Shown here piece after piece: positions 1 to 8,101 of a stretch of 35,946 nucleotides of DNA. How positions within the stretch are numbered: position 1 is the first letter of the stretch; each line of letters starts with the position of its first letter. This DNA comes from Acidimicrobiales bacterium (GTDB taxonomy: Bacteria; Actinomycetota; Acidimicrobiia; Acidimicrobiales; RAAP-2): positions 1 to 35,946 of the forward strand of contig JADGOG010000011.1 in the NCBI GenBank assembly GCA_017883065.1. The letters run 5' to 3'. The notes under the pieces are model-generated. The model did not search any database. It was not told the origin of the DNA and saw only the letters and a list, made by a program, of their open reading frames with translations. A program made the position numbers and the translations under genes.

Positions 1-2
1 GC

Positions 3-320
3 GATCGGTTGCGGGAACGCATCGGGCTCGTCCTCGTCGCCGGCGGCAGCCATCGGGCTGATGAGGTGGAACAGTTCGTTGGGATCCCGGTGATCGGCGA
101 GCTCCCCTACGACGCCGGGGCGGCCGCCGTTGCCACGGGAATCGTCCGGGGTCGTCGACGCCTAGCGCGCTCCCGGTTGACCTCGTGTGCACGGCAGTTG
201 GCCGAGGCGCTGGTCGCCCGGTCCGCATCTCCCCATGTCGGCGACCGCACCTCGGAGCCGGAGTCGGTCCCGCCGGTCCACGACGTTCCCGATCAGGAAC
301 GTCATGAGGTGCTCCGGTGA
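3..320 (+). CDS. CpaE/TadZ-like pilus ATPase, C-terminal part (5' truncated)
   Basis: The reading frame is open to the left edge, so only about the last 105 residues are present. They resemble the end of a MinD/ParA-like ATPase of the CpaE/TadZ type: a strand with GLVLV, then a phrase like VGIPVIGELPYDAGAAAV, which in this family describes a partner-specific region after the nucleotide-binding core. The Walker motifs would lie outside the window. TadZ/CpaE proteins position the Tad secretion machine at the cell pole. The stop overlaps the GTG start of the tadA-like gene by 4 bp (GTGA), which argues for translational coupling and supports the assignment. The tail after about residue 55 is Arg-rich then acidic and not conserved in any way I recognise. 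The family call rests mostly on context. Confidence 0.6.
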   Translation, partial: DRLRERIGLVLVAGGSHRADEVEQFVGIPVIGELPYDAGAAAVATGIVRGRRRLARSRLTSCARQLAEALVARSASPHVGDRTSEPESVPPVHDVPDQERHEVLR

Positions 321-1711
321 GCGACACGCTGGCGCGGACGATCCGCGAGCTCGTCGCCGAGGATCTGGCGTCGCCGGAAGCCTCAGACCTGCTCGGTGAC
401 GATCGCCGCGAGTATGCCCGCCAGCAGGTCATCGTCCATCTGGATGCTCTCACCAGTGCCCAGGGAACCCGGTGGAACGGGGGCGACGGACAGTGTGCCG
501 ACAGAATGCTCGACGAGCAGCAGCTAGCCCGCCAGGTCCTCGATGCGCTGTTCGGCATGGGAGGTCTCCAGGCCTTGATCGACGATCCCGACATCGAGAA
601 CATCGACATCAACGGATGCGACCAGGTGTGGGCGACCTATGCCGACGGGTCCAAGCGCTCGGTGCGGGCGGTGGCCGACTCTGACGAGGAGTTGATCGAC
701 ATGGTGCGGTCGGCGGCGAGCCGGTTCGGTCTTTCTGAGCGTCGATTCGATCTCGCCCGACCGGAACTGGATCTGCGCCTCCCCGACGGAAGTCGTCTCT
801 CCGCTCTGATGGCGGTGTCCAGACGACCTGCTGTGTCGATCCGCCGGCATCGCTATGCCGACCTGTCGCTGGACGACCTCACCGCTATGGGGACACTCGA
901 TCCCGAGCTCGCGTCGTTGCTGGGAGCGGCGGTCCGGGCTCGCAGAAACATCGTGGTGTCCGGGGCCATGAACTCCGGCAAGACGACGCTGCTGAGAGCC
1001 CTGGCCGCGGAAGTGCCGCCCCGGGAGCGGATCGTGACGATCGAGCAGGCCTTCGAGCTCGGGCTCGACTCGGCCGCCGACCGTCATCCGGACATGGTGG
1101 CGCTCGAGGCCCGACCGGCGAATGTCGAAGGCGAGGGAGTGATCTCCGTTGCCGACCTGGTCCGGAGGGCCCTGAGGATGAATGCCGACCGGGTCATCGT
1201 GGGCGAGGTGCTCGGGGACGAGGTGCTCCCCATGCTCAACGCCATGAGCCAGGGGAGGTCGGGTTCGATGTGCACTATTCACGCTGATTCGTCGGCAGGT
1301 GTGTTCCGGCGCATCGCCTCGTACGCAGTACAGGCTCCCGAGCGGCTCCCGCTCGAGGCGAGCAACCTTCTCATCGCCGGTGCTGTCCACCTGGTCGTGC
1401 ACCTCGACAGTGAGATGCACGATCACCCAGAGCAGTGGGGCGATGGTGTCGAAGGGCTCTCCACGCGGTGGGAGGGGGCCGGTGGATCCGGTCTGCGATT
1501 CGCAGCCCAGTCCTCGCGCCGACGATTCGTGTCGTCCGTGCGCGAGGTGGTGGATGCAGAAGGTGTGCAGGTCATCTCCAACGAGGTGTATCGCCCCGGT
1601 CCCGACCGCCGGGCGGTCGTGTCGTCGCCGCTTCGCCCGGAGACCCAACAGGAGCTGGTCCGGTTCGGCTACCGGCCCACACCGTCCATGATGTCCGGAG
1701 CCCTGTTGTGA
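317..1711 (+). CDS. tadA: TadA/CpaF-type secretion ATPase of the Tad pilus
   Basis: This 464-residue protein is a type II/IV secretion ATPase that would power assembly of Flp pili at the inner face of the membrane. It has an N-terminal domain (about 1-200) with the usual ARPELDLRLPDGSRLSA stretch, a Walker A GAMNSGKT at about residues 216-223, an Asp/Glu-box and Walker B region RVIVGEVLGDE near 293-303, and a His-box MCTIHA near 318-323. The length is normal for the CpaF/TadA family. Translation starts at GTG, overlapping the previous stop by 4 bp, and its own stop overlaps the GTG of tadB. The C-terminal 100 residues, beyond the ATPase core, are less conserved. The family call is secure. Assignment to the Tad subfamily follows from the tadB, tadC and tadE neighbours. 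Confidence 0.93.
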   Translation: MSDTLARTIRELVAEDLASPEASDLLGDDRREYARQQVIVHLDALTSAQGTRWNGGDGQCADRMLDEQQLARQVLDALFGMGGLQALIDDPDIENIDINGCDQVWATYADGSKRSVRAVADSDEELIDMVRSAASRFGLSERRFDLARPELDLRLPDGSRLSALMAVSRRPAVSIRRHRYADLSLDDLTAMGTLDPELASLLGAAVRARRNIVVSGAMNSGKTTLLRALAAEVPPRERIVTIEQAFELGLDSAADRHPDMVALEARPANVEGEGVISVADLVRRALRMNADRVIVGEVLGDEVLPMLNAMSQGRSGSMCTIHADSSAGVFRRIASYAVQAPERLPLEASNLLIAGAVHLVVHLDSEMHDHPEQWGDGVEGLSTRWEGAGGSGLRFAAQSSRRRFVSSVREVVDAEGVQVISNEVYRPGPDRRAVVSSPLRPETQQELVRFGYRPTPSMMSGALL

Positions 1712-2568
1712 GCACCGGCGAGGCGGTAGCGTGCGGGGCGCTGTTCGGGTTGGGCGTGGTGGGTGTCCTCTGGTCGTGGCGGGCGATCGGATCGCAGGTG
1801 GACGCCGGGCCGCCAACGGCAGTCCCTCGATCGATCCGTCCGGCCTGGTCTGAGTCCGCGTTGCCGGCGGCGCTCGCTGCCGTGGGGGGCGTGATCGCCG
1901 GTCTTGCCACCGGATGGCCCGTTGCCGTGCCCATCGTGGGCGTCGCCTGCTTCGGCGCCCCCCGGCTGTTCCGTCGAACCTCGGGGTCGGTGTCCATCGT
2001 GAAGATGGAGGCCATTGCCACCTGGACCGAGATGTTGCAGGGCACCCTGGCCGCCTCGGCCGGGCTCGGCCAGGCCATCGTCGCCACCGCCCCCCTGAGC
2101 CCACCTCCGATCAGGGGAGCGGCGACGCGACTCTCGGCCCGGCTCAGCGCAGGTACGCACCCCCATGCAGCGCTGACCCAGTTTGCCGACGAACTCGCCG
2201 ACCCCTGCTCCGACCGGGTGGTGTGTGCGCTGCAGCTGGCGGTGTCGGCACGCGCCCAGCGACTGGGCGACCTACTGGCCGCCCTGGCGGACTCGACCCG
2301 CGACGAAGTGGCGCTACGGCTGCGCGTCGAGACGAGCCGGGCATCGGTCCGTAGCGGAGTGCGAACCGTTCTGGTGTTCTCCCTGGTCTTCGCGTTCGCC
2401 CTCGTACTGCTGGCCCACACCTATCTGGAGCCATTCGGTTCCGCCCAGGGCCAATTGGTCTTGTCGCTGGTCGGAATCTCGTATGCCGTCGGACTGACCA
2501 TGATGGTCACCCTGGCCCGATCTCCAGCACCGGTCCGGTTGTTAGGCCATCAGGTGGTCGAGACATGA
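1708..2568 (+). CDS. tadB: TadB-like pilus membrane platform protein (T2SSF domain)
   Basis: A 286-residue inner-membrane protein expected to form, with TadC, the platform on which the TadA ATPase acts. It has an N-terminal hydrophobic segment (about 5-25), a second hydrophobic hairpin (about 50-85), a cytosolic helical T2SSF domain containing TWTEMLQGTLAASAGLGQAI, and two C-terminal membrane segments (about 220-245 and 252-272). GTG at 1708 is chosen because it overlaps the tadA stop by 4 bp. The frame stays open further upstream, but that part overlaps tadA and has no membrane-protein character. It ends in an ATGA overlap with tadC. Actinobacterial TadB proteins have the same layout. Confidence 0.85.
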   Translation: MSTGEAVACGALFGLGVVGVLWSWRAIGSQVDAGPPTAVPRSIRPAWSESALPAALAAVGGVIAGLATGWPVAVPIVGVACFGAPRLFRRTSGSVSIVKMEAIATWTEMLQGTLAASAGLGQAIVATAPLSPPPIRGAATRLSARLSAGTHPHAALTQFADELADPCSDRVVCALQLAVSARAQRLGDLLAALADSTRDEVALRLRVETSRASVRSGVRTVLVFSLVFAFALVLLAHTYLEPFGSAQGQLVLSLVGISYAVGLTMMVTLARSPAPVRLLGHQVVET

Positions 2569-3479
2569 CCGCCGCCGTGGTTCTCGGGCTGGTGACCGGT
2601 CTCGGTTGCCTCGGCATCGTCCATGGTCTGCGCCGCGGGTCGCATTCCCTCGAGATGGTGGCGAGCACCATGAATCGTCCGCTCCTCCCTGCAGCCTCAC
2701 CGTCATCCACGACCGACACGATGCCCTCCTTGGCGGCACGCGCCGGCGGGGCCGCCATCGCCATGGGGGAGCGGGCCGGTCTTTCCGTCCATCCGCATTG
2801 GCAAGCGCTCCTTCCCTCGTTGGACATCGCCGGCGTCACCCCTGCGCAGTTGGCGTCGAAGATGCTCATCGGGGGAGGAGCGGGGCTCCTGCTTCCGCCA
2901 GCGTTGTGGATCGCCGTCCAACCCCTCGGGGTGGGGTTGTCCTTGATGATCCCCGTGGCGTGCACGCTGGTGGCTGTGCCGGCGGGGATCTTCCTACCGG
3001 TGGCCGGCCTTCTTCGGCGGGCGCAGGCACGGCGCCGGCATTTCCGGGTGGTCATTGGGACCTTCATCGACCTGGTGGTGCTCAGCCTGGCCGGGGGTGT
3101 GGGCATCGAGGGAGCGCTCTTCGCAGCGTCGCAGGTGAGCTCCGATTGGGCCGCGCGGCGCTTGGCCCGAACACTGTCGAAGGCACGGGACGTCGGTCAG
3201 TCCCCCTGGATCGCACTGGGTCGCCTGGGTGAGGAGTTGGTCGTGCCGGAACTGGTCGAGTTGTCGGCCACGCTCCAATTGGCTGGGACCGAAGGCGCTC
3301 GGATCCGACAGTCCCTCAGTGCCAGGGCTGTCTCCCTCCGTCGGCACGAACAGGCGGATGCCGAATCCGAGGCCAATGCCGTGACCGAGCGGATGTTTCT
3401 TCCCGGGGCCCTTCTGCTCGTCGGGTTCCTGCTCTTCGTCGGGTATCCCGCATTCAGCCGCATCCTCGGGGGCTTCTAG
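2565..3479 (+). CDS. tadC: TadC-like pilus membrane platform protein (T2SSF domain)
   Basis: A 304-residue membrane protein, the second platform component of the Tad system. An N-terminal segment lies at about 1-25, and a hydrophobic hairpin follows at about 100-150 (MLIGGGAGLLLPPALW and a second span ending in GIFLPVAGLL). Then comes the T2SSF cytosolic domain with RVVIGTFIDLVVLSLAGG and GEELVVPELVELSATLQLA, and a last membrane span (GALLLVGFLLFVGYP). The ATG overlaps the tadB stop by 4 bp. It is the last gene of the tightly coupled ATPase-platform block. The next gene starts 85 bp later, after a hexanucleotide repeat. Confidence 0.85.
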   Translation: MTAAVVLGLVTGLGCLGIVHGLRRGSHSLEMVASTMNRPLLPAASPSSTTDTMPSLAARAGGAAIAMGERAGLSVHPHWQALLPSLDIAGVTPAQLASKMLIGGGAGLLLPPALWIAVQPLGVGLSLMIPVACTLVAVPAGIFLPVAGLLRRAQARRRHFRVVIGTFIDLVVLSLAGGVGIEGALFAASQVSSDWAARRLARTLSKARDVGQSPWIALGRLGEELVVPELVELSATLQLAGTEGARIRQSLSARAVSLRRHEQADAESEANAVTERMFLPGALLLVGFLLFVGYPAFSRILGGF

Positions 3480-3494
3480 TGGGTCCGGTTCGTG

Positions 3495-3530
3495 CACAGT
3501 CACAGTCACAGTCACAGTCACAGTCACAGT
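3495..3530 (+). repeat. Six perfect tandem copies of CACAGT
   Basis: Six uninterrupted copies of the hexamer CACAGT fill 36 of the 85 bp between the tadC stop and the pilin start. A partial copy (CA) follows. The tract sits about 35 bp before the Shine-Dalgarno sequence of the pilin candidate, outside any likely coding sequence. Such short tandem repeats can change copy number by slipped-strand mispairing. Here that would change promoter or leader spacing rather than a reading frame. No promoter elements could be fixed around it. Confidence 0.9.
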
Positions 3531-3564
3531 CAACACCAATCACCAGATGAGAGGAGCACCACCC

Positions 3565-3756
3565 ATGCCTACCCAGATCACGGTTCTTTGGACCTATCTC
3601 CGAGCCCGCGTCCTCGCCTCCGGCGGGTGGAACGAGTCGGGAACCGTTGTCGAGAAGGTCATCCTGACGGCGATCTTCGCCGCTCTGGCCATTGCCGTGG
3701 GCGCCATCATCGTGACCAAGGTGACCGCCAAGGCCAACTCGATCAACCTCAATTGA
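3565..3756 (+). CDS. Small Flp-type pilin candidate
   Basis: This 63-residue protein has a short polar N-terminus, a Gly-Glu motif (ESGTVVEK, residues 24-31) and one hydrophobic helix (about 32-50), followed by a short polar tail. Size, topology and place after tadC fit the major Flp pilin, or a very small relative, that is cut by a prepilin peptidase and polymerised by the Tad machine. ATG 3565 is chosen over the in-frame ATG 3547 because GAGAGGAG lies about 8 bases before 3565 and would be coding in the longer version. The Glu is four residues after the Gly rather than the usual five (G/xxxxE), so cleavage may be unusual. A peptidase gene is not in the window. Confidence 0.65.
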   Translation: MPTQITVLWTYLRARVLASGGWNESGTVVEKVILTAIFAALAIAVGAIIVTKVTAKANSINLN

Positions 3757-3772
3757 GGTCGAGGCGTCTCCT

Positions 3773-4249
3773 GTGGATAGTTCCGCTCTCACCAGGCACC
3801 GCACTCCCAGGTGCTCCGTGAACCGCGACCGACGGCATGGTCGACCTGACCCCGCCGACCGAGGCAGGCGACGTGCGCGGGACGATCGAGGTTCGGTGGT
3901 GGTCGAGGCCGTCGTTGTCATTCCGGTCCTGATGGTGGTGCTGTTGATGGTGATCCAGTGTGCCCTGTGGGCCCATGCGGGTCAGGTAGTGGGGCTTGCC
4001 GCCTCGGAGGGCGATCGCACAGCGCGCTCTGTGGACGGTGGAACTTCCGCGGGAGTCGCCGAAGCCCGTTCGATCCTGCGAGGCTCCGGCGCCGATCTGG
4101 CGTCTTCCGATGTGGCCAGCGAGGTCATCCCCGGCGACCTGGTCCGCATCACGGTGACCGGTCGAGCGGTCTCGATCGTGCCGGGACTGTCCTGGCCGGT
4201 GTCCTCGGTGGTGGTCGGCCCGATCCAGGAGTTTCGAGGCTCGGAATGA
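3773..4249 (+). CDS. TadE-like pseudopilin
   Basis: A protein of 158 residues with a basic, Arg-rich N-terminus and the motif DRGSVVVEAVVVIPVLMVVL (about 38-57). This is a canonical Gly/xxxx-Glu prepilin-type site followed by one membrane helix. The C-terminal part is a small extracytoplasmic domain. TadE-like proteins are minor pilins needed for Flp pilus assembly. GTG 3773 has GAGG eight bases upstream. GTG 3818 is an alternative that gives a shorter, still basic N-terminus. It ends in an ATGA overlap with the next TadE-like gene, so the two are probably made in step. Confidence 0.75.
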   Translation: MDSSALTRHRTPRCSVNRDRRHGRPDPADRGRRRARDDRGSVVVEAVVVIPVLMVVLLMVIQCALWAHAGQVVGLAASEGDRTARSVDGGTSAGVAEARSILRGSGADLASSDVASEVIPGDLVRITVTGRAVSIVPGLSWPVSSVVVGPIQEFRGSE

Positions 4250-4668
4250 CCCGGAACGAGGTAGTTGGCGATGATGGGAGCCTGACCGTCGAGCTGGTGG
4301 CATTGACGCCGGTGATCTTCCTCTTCGCCATGATGATGCTGGTGTTCGGACGAGTTGCCGATGCTCATCAACAGGTCGCCGAAGCCGCCCGCGCCGGTGC
4401 GCAGACTGCAGCCATCAAACCGACGGCGGCCGATGCGAGCCAGGGGTCGACTTCGACGGTCATCGGGGGCCAGCTCGACCGGACGCATCTTTGTGCGAAC
4501 GCCCACGTCGTGACCGACACCAGTCGCTTCGTCCCCGGGGGCTACGTCAAGGTAACCGTGGTGTGCCAGATCCGGCTGTCCGATCTGGCGGTGCCCGGTA
4601 TCCCGGGGACGACAACCGTGCGAGCCACGTCCACTGCGCCCATCGACCCGTACAGATCGGTCGGGTGA
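4246..4668 (+). CDS. TadE-like pseudopilin, second copy
   Basis: A 140-residue protein with GDDGSLTVELVALTPVIF near residues 6-23, a second canonical Gly/xxxx-Glu pseudopilin motif, then a single hydrophobic helix. The C-terminal domain, about 95 residues, has two Cys (LCANA and VVCQI), which could form a disulfide outside the membrane. The open frame extends upstream into the previous gene, but ATG 4246 overlaps that gene's stop by 4 bp and places the motif near the N-terminus as usual. It is the partner of the preceding TadE-like protein and probably assembles with it as a minor pilin. Confidence 0.75.
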   Translation: MTRNEVVGDDGSLTVELVALTPVIFLFAMMMLVFGRVADAHQQVAEAARAGAQTAAIKPTAADASQGSTSTVIGGQLDRTHLCANAHVVTDTSRFVPGGYVKVTVVCQIRLSDLAVPGIPGTTTVRATSTAPIDPYRSVG

Positions 4669-4672
4669 CCCG

Positions 4673-5095
4673 GTGGCCTCTCGACAGTGCGCACTGCACG
4701 AGGGCTCGGTCAGCGCATTCGTCGTGCTGCTCCTGGTGGCGCTGTTCGTCGTGCTGGGCATGGTCGTCGACGGTGGCTCCGCACTGGCAGCACATCAATC
4801 GGCGGTGGACGAGGCCGAGCAGGCGGCCCGGGCGGGCGCAGGGTCACTGTCGGTCGACGCTCTCCGTGCGGGATCACTGCAGCTCGACCCCCGGGCGGCG
4901 ATCGCCTCCGCCGAGGCATTCACCGTTGCCGCGGGGCACCCGGGTGCGGTGACCGTCTCGGGCAGCGTGGTGACCGTCTCCATCCACTACCGGGTGTCCA
5001 CCTCGGTGCTCGGGATCGTGGGCATCGGAGCCCTGCCGGTATCGGCGACTGCTTCGGCCGTCGACATCGGGGGCGTGGTCCGGGGGTCCCGGTGA
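4673..5095 (+). CDS. TadE/TadG-like Flp pilus assembly protein
   Basis: A 140-residue protein that begins with a short polar stretch, then EGSVSAFVVLLLVALFVVLG, a membrane helix (about 10-32) with the TadG-type sequence GMVVDGGSALAAHQSAVDEAEQAARAGAGSL shortened to its core DGGSAL and AARAGA motifs. The rest is a small beta-rich extracytoplasmic domain. The conserved Glu of TadE motifs is replaced (GSVSAF), as in TadG-like proteins, so it may stay membrane anchored rather than be processed. GTG 4673 starts 4 bp after the previous stop. Its stop overlaps the GTG of the LysM-BTAD gene. Confidence 0.7.
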   Translation: MASRQCALHEGSVSAFVVLLLVALFVVLGMVVDGGSALAAHQSAVDEAEQAARAGAGSLSVDALRAGSLQLDPRAAIASAEAFTVAAGHPGAVTVSGSVVTVSIHYRVSTSVLGIVGIGALPVSATASAVDIGGVVRGSR

Positions 5096-8040
5096 CCAGG
5101 AGCATGACCCCTCGATCGGGCCGGCGCGGTGGTCTGGGTCTGGCCTTGCTCACTGGAGCACTTCTCGTGGTCGTGATGGCGGCCGTGCCGGTCGTCCTCT
5201 GGTCGATCGGTGGGTGGCCATTTGCCCACGTGGAGTACCACCGCCTGGTCCGTGACCTCTCCGGCCACGGCCAGTTCGGGCCTCACCTGATGAGGGAATG
5301 GTTGCTCCGAGGGGCACTCATCCTGGCTTGGTGCTCGTGGATGTGGATGACAGTCTGCATCGTCGTCGAGCTGAGGGCGTGGAGGACCGGGCGACGGTCG
5401 GTGCGCCTTCCGGGAAGCCGGTCGGCGCAGTCGGTGGCCGCATTCCTCATTGGGACCACACTGACCGTGTCTGCGTTGGGTCGGAGCACTCAGGCGATCA
5501 CGGCGTCCTCGCCGGCGGCCACGTCCACCACTGGAGCGCCGACCACGACGCTTCGGGTCATCGACGACGCGGATCCAAAGGATGTGCGTCCTCCGTTGAC
5601 CGCACCGGCGGGTACCAGGCGGGGGATCGATGGCGTTGAAGTGGTGAATCGCGGCCAGGGTGTCCTCGGCGGCGGCGGCGGCGGCGGCGGCGGCGAAGAC
5701 GACCGACGTACCTCGCTGGCCGTGCTCGAGGACCTCCCCGCTCCGGAGAGGCCTCACGTGATGGCTCCGCGGTGGGCTCCGCACGCCTTCGTCGGTCCGC
5801 CGGCAGCGGCGGAGCCGACCGCACGAAGCACCGGAGCCGACGGGTCGGTCGGTCGGCTGCCCGGGACCCACGTGGTGGTGCCGCGGGAGACCCTCTGGTC
5901 GATCGCCTCGGACCGACTGGGTTCTCCGCTCCGCTGGAAAGAGATCGCCACCATCAATTACGGGCTCCGCCAGCCCGACGGTGGTCAGCTATCCGAGGAC
6001 CATTGGATCCGGCCTGGATGGGTGCTCCACCTCCCTGGCATGCGGGACGGCGCTGGTTCGGCCGAGCCGACGTCGACTCCGGCGCCGGTGACGACGGCTC
6101 TCGAGATCTCGACCGAAGAGGTGACCGTGCCGGGTGGTCGGGTACCTGTGTCCGGATCGATGCGCAACGGTCCGGTCCCGGTAGTGCCCATCGGAGGCAG
6201 CATCGTTGGCGCCGGGGTGGTCTCGATCCTCGATCGGATGAGGAGAGCGCAGCAGCGACATCGGACGGAGGGAACCTTGATCCGGCTCCCGGAACCTGCA
6301 CGACGACGGGCCGAGGAACGCCTCCGGGTGGGTGATGGCATGGACGCCGTGTCATCGATCGATGCGGCCGTGGAGATGCTGCACCTGTGGCGGCACGGGG
6401 AGGGACGTGATGTTCCTCGAGTACGAGGAGTGCGGCTTCACGACGAGCTCGAACTCATCCTCGACGAGGTCGAAGAACCACGAGGCATCGCCAGTCCGTC
6501 TATGACCACCGATGGCGGTCGCTCGTTTGTTGTTGACCGGAGCGATATCCCTCGACGCACTCCCGTGGATGGAGCGAGAAGGGCGACGCGGTCACCCGCA
6601 CCCTTGCTGGTCACCGCCGGGCGAGCCGACGATGAGACGATCATGGTGAATCTCGAGCCGCTCGGATCGCTGACGGTGCAGGGTGAGCGCGGTGCGTCCG
6701 AGAGCGTCCTGCGCTCACTCGCCCTGGAGCTGGCCACTTCGTATTGGTCGGGTCAGTTCGAACTCATCCTGGTCGGCTTCGGAGGCGAACTCCAACGATT
6801 CACCCGGGTGAAGACGACTTCCGATGTTCCGACGCTCATCGACCTGCTGTGCACGCGCAGGGTCGCTGCCCGCGCCCAACTGGGTTCGACAGAGTTCGCT
6901 TCGTTCGCCGAAGCCCGAGCTCTGACCCGCGGCGAACAGTGGGATCCACTGGTCGTGATCTGCGGCAACTCGGTAGAGGGTACGGCCATCGAGGAGATCC
7001 TCGACGTGGGGGCGGACGCCGAGGTCGGGATGGTCGTCATTGCCACCGGAGTGGGGCGTGAGTCGTCCCACGTGGTCACCTGGTCGGGCGACCATTCGGC
7101 CACCACCCTCGATCTCCTTGCTTCGGTCGTCGAGCCGCAGATGATCGATGACGAGGAGATGGTGTCGGTGACGTCGCTACTGGAGACGGCGACAAGTCGC
7201 GATGCAATGCTCACCTCCGACGAGCCCTATGTCCATCTGGCGGTCCCCCTCCCGGCGGCTGACCATCCCCCGCGGCCCGCCGCCCGGGTTCCGGCAGCCA
7301 CAACGGCCCGAGGCAGCCAGGTTCACGTGTCCGTGTTGGGTCCTATCGAAATCCACGGTGCGGCACGGGAATTCACCAGAGCGTGGGCAAAAGAGCTGGT
7401 CGTGTACCTGGCCATGCACCCCAACGGGGCCACCAATGACGCCTGGGCGACTGCTCTGTGGCCGGATCGTCTGATGGCCCCGTCCAGCCTCCACTCGACC
7501 GCATCGGTGGCCCGTCGGTCACTGGGCCAGGGATCTGACGGCAGCGATCACCTGCCACGGTCACACGGCAGGTTGGCACTGGCGCCGACAGTGGTGACCG
7601 ATTGGAGTCGCTTCGTCAGCCTTGCCGACACCGACGAGCCTGAGGAGTGGCGTGCAGCTCTCTCACTTGTGCGAGGCCGACCCTTCGACGGACTCCGTTC
7701 CTCGGACTGGCCCATCCTCGAGGGCATCGCCCCGTCGATGGAGGCGGCGATCGTGGATCTGAGCGGTCGCCTGGCCGGCTACGCGTTGTCGAATGGCGAC
7801 CCCCGGTGGGCGGAGTGGTCGGCGAGGAAGGGACTGCTGGTCAGTCCGTACGACGAACGGCTCTACCGGATGCTGATGCGGGCCGCCGATGCAGCAGGCA
7901 ATCCGGCCGGGGTGGAGGCGGCGATGGGCGAGTTGGTGACGCTGGTCGCCGACGACATCGAGCCGTTCGACTCGGTCCATCCGAGCACGATCGAGCTCTA
8001 CCGCTCACTCACCCGACGACGGAAGCGGACCAGCCGGTGA
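5092..8040 (+). CDS. Membrane protein with LysM domain and C-terminal SARP/BTAD regulator domain
   Basis: This 982-residue protein has three membrane segments (about 14-36, 70-92 and 114-132), a low-complexity stretch with nine Gly (193-201), and a LysM domain near 257-320 (THVVVPRETLWSIASDRLG). A long middle region of about 400 residues follows that I do not recognise. From about 741 there is a winged-helix plus BTAD module like that of SARP regulators (HVSVLGPIEIHG, then ELVVYLAMHPNGATNDAWA and helical repeats to about 970). LysM binds peptidoglycan and BTAD modules normally sit behind a DNA-binding domain, so the protein could link envelope state to expression. It is the last gene of the Tad operon (GTGA overlap) and may regulate the pilus. 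Similar fusions occur next to actinobacterial tad genes. Which face each domain occupies is unknown. Confidence 0.75.
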   Translation: MTRSMTPRSGRRGGLGLALLTGALLVVVMAAVPVVLWSIGGWPFAHVEYHRLVRDLSGHGQFGPHLMREWLLRGALILAWCSWMWMTVCIVVELRAWRTGRRSVRLPGSRSAQSVAAFLIGTTLTVSALGRSTQAITASSPAATSTTGAPTTTLRVIDDADPKDVRPPLTAPAGTRRGIDGVEVVNRGQGVLGGGGGGGGGEDDRRTSLAVLEDLPAPERPHVMAPRWAPHAFVGPPAAAEPTARSTGADGSVGRLPGTHVVVPRETLWSIASDRLGSPLRWKEIATINYGLRQPDGGQLSEDHWIRPGWVLHLPGMRDGAGSAEPTSTPAPVTTALEISTEEVTVPGGRVPVSGSMRNGPVPVVPIGGSIVGAGVVSILDRMRRAQQRHRTEGTLIRLPEPARRRAEERLRVGDGMDAVSSIDAAVEMLHLWRHGEGRDVPRVRGVRLHDELELILDEVEEPRGIASPSMTTDGGRSFVVDRSDIPRRTPVDGARRATRSPAPLLVTAGRADDETIMVNLEPLGSLTVQGERGASESVLRSLALELATSYWSGQFELILVGFGGELQRFTRVKTTSDVPTLIDLLCTRRVAARAQLGSTEFASFAEARALTRGEQWDPLVVICGNSVEGTAIEEILDVGADAEVGMVVIATGVGRESSHVVTWSGDHSATTLDLLASVVEPQMIDDEEMVSVTSLLETATSRDAMLTSDEPYVHLAVPLPAADHPPRPAARVPAATTARGSQVHVSVLGPIEIHGAAREFTRAWAKELVVYLAMHPNGATNDAWATALWPDRLMAPSSLHSTASVARRSLGQGSDGSDHLPRSHGRLALAPTVVTDWSRFVSLADTDEPEEWRAALSLVRGRPFDGLRSSDWPILEGIAPSMEAAIVDLSGRLAGYALSNGDPRWAEWSARKGLLVSPYDERLYRMLMRAADAAGNPAGVEAAMGELVTLVADDIEPFDSVHPSTIELYRSLTRRRKRTSR
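5668..5694 (+). repeat. Nine tandem GGC codons (poly-Gly tract)
   Basis: Nine GGC triplets in a row encode nine Gly in the linker between the third membrane segment and the LysM domain of the LysM-BTAD protein. Slippage would alter linker length without a frameshift. Confidence 0.9.
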
Positions 8041-8075
8041 CCGCCCGGTGGCACCCGGTGCACGCCTCACGCTCA

Positions 8076-8100
8076 GGTCGGTCTCCGGAAGACCCCGACC
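8076..8100. terminator. Possible bidirectional terminator hairpin between convergent genes
   Basis: The 61-bp gap between the convergent LysM-BTAD gene (plus) and the LLM oxidoreductase (minus) contains an imperfect inverted repeat. GGTCGGTCT pairs with AGACCCCGACC across CCGGA, with a two-base bulge. There is no T-run, which is common in GC-rich actinobacteria. The call rests on position and the stem only. Confidence 0.3.
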
Positions 8101-8101
8101 C

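Noticed and set aside
524-2104. Long minus-strand open frame across tadA and tadB
   Set aside because: It is antisense to well-supported Tad genes, Arg/Pro/Gly-rich without domains, and typical of GC-rich shadow frames.
3495-3530. CRISPR-like or iteron interpretation of the CACAGT array
   Set aside because: Units are 6 bp with no spacers, so this is a simple sequence repeat. No cas or rep gene is present.
3958-4245. Upstream extension of the second TadE-like protein
   Set aside because: It overlaps the first TadE-like gene out of frame and would bury the pseudopilin motif. The 4-bp overlap start at 4246 is better.
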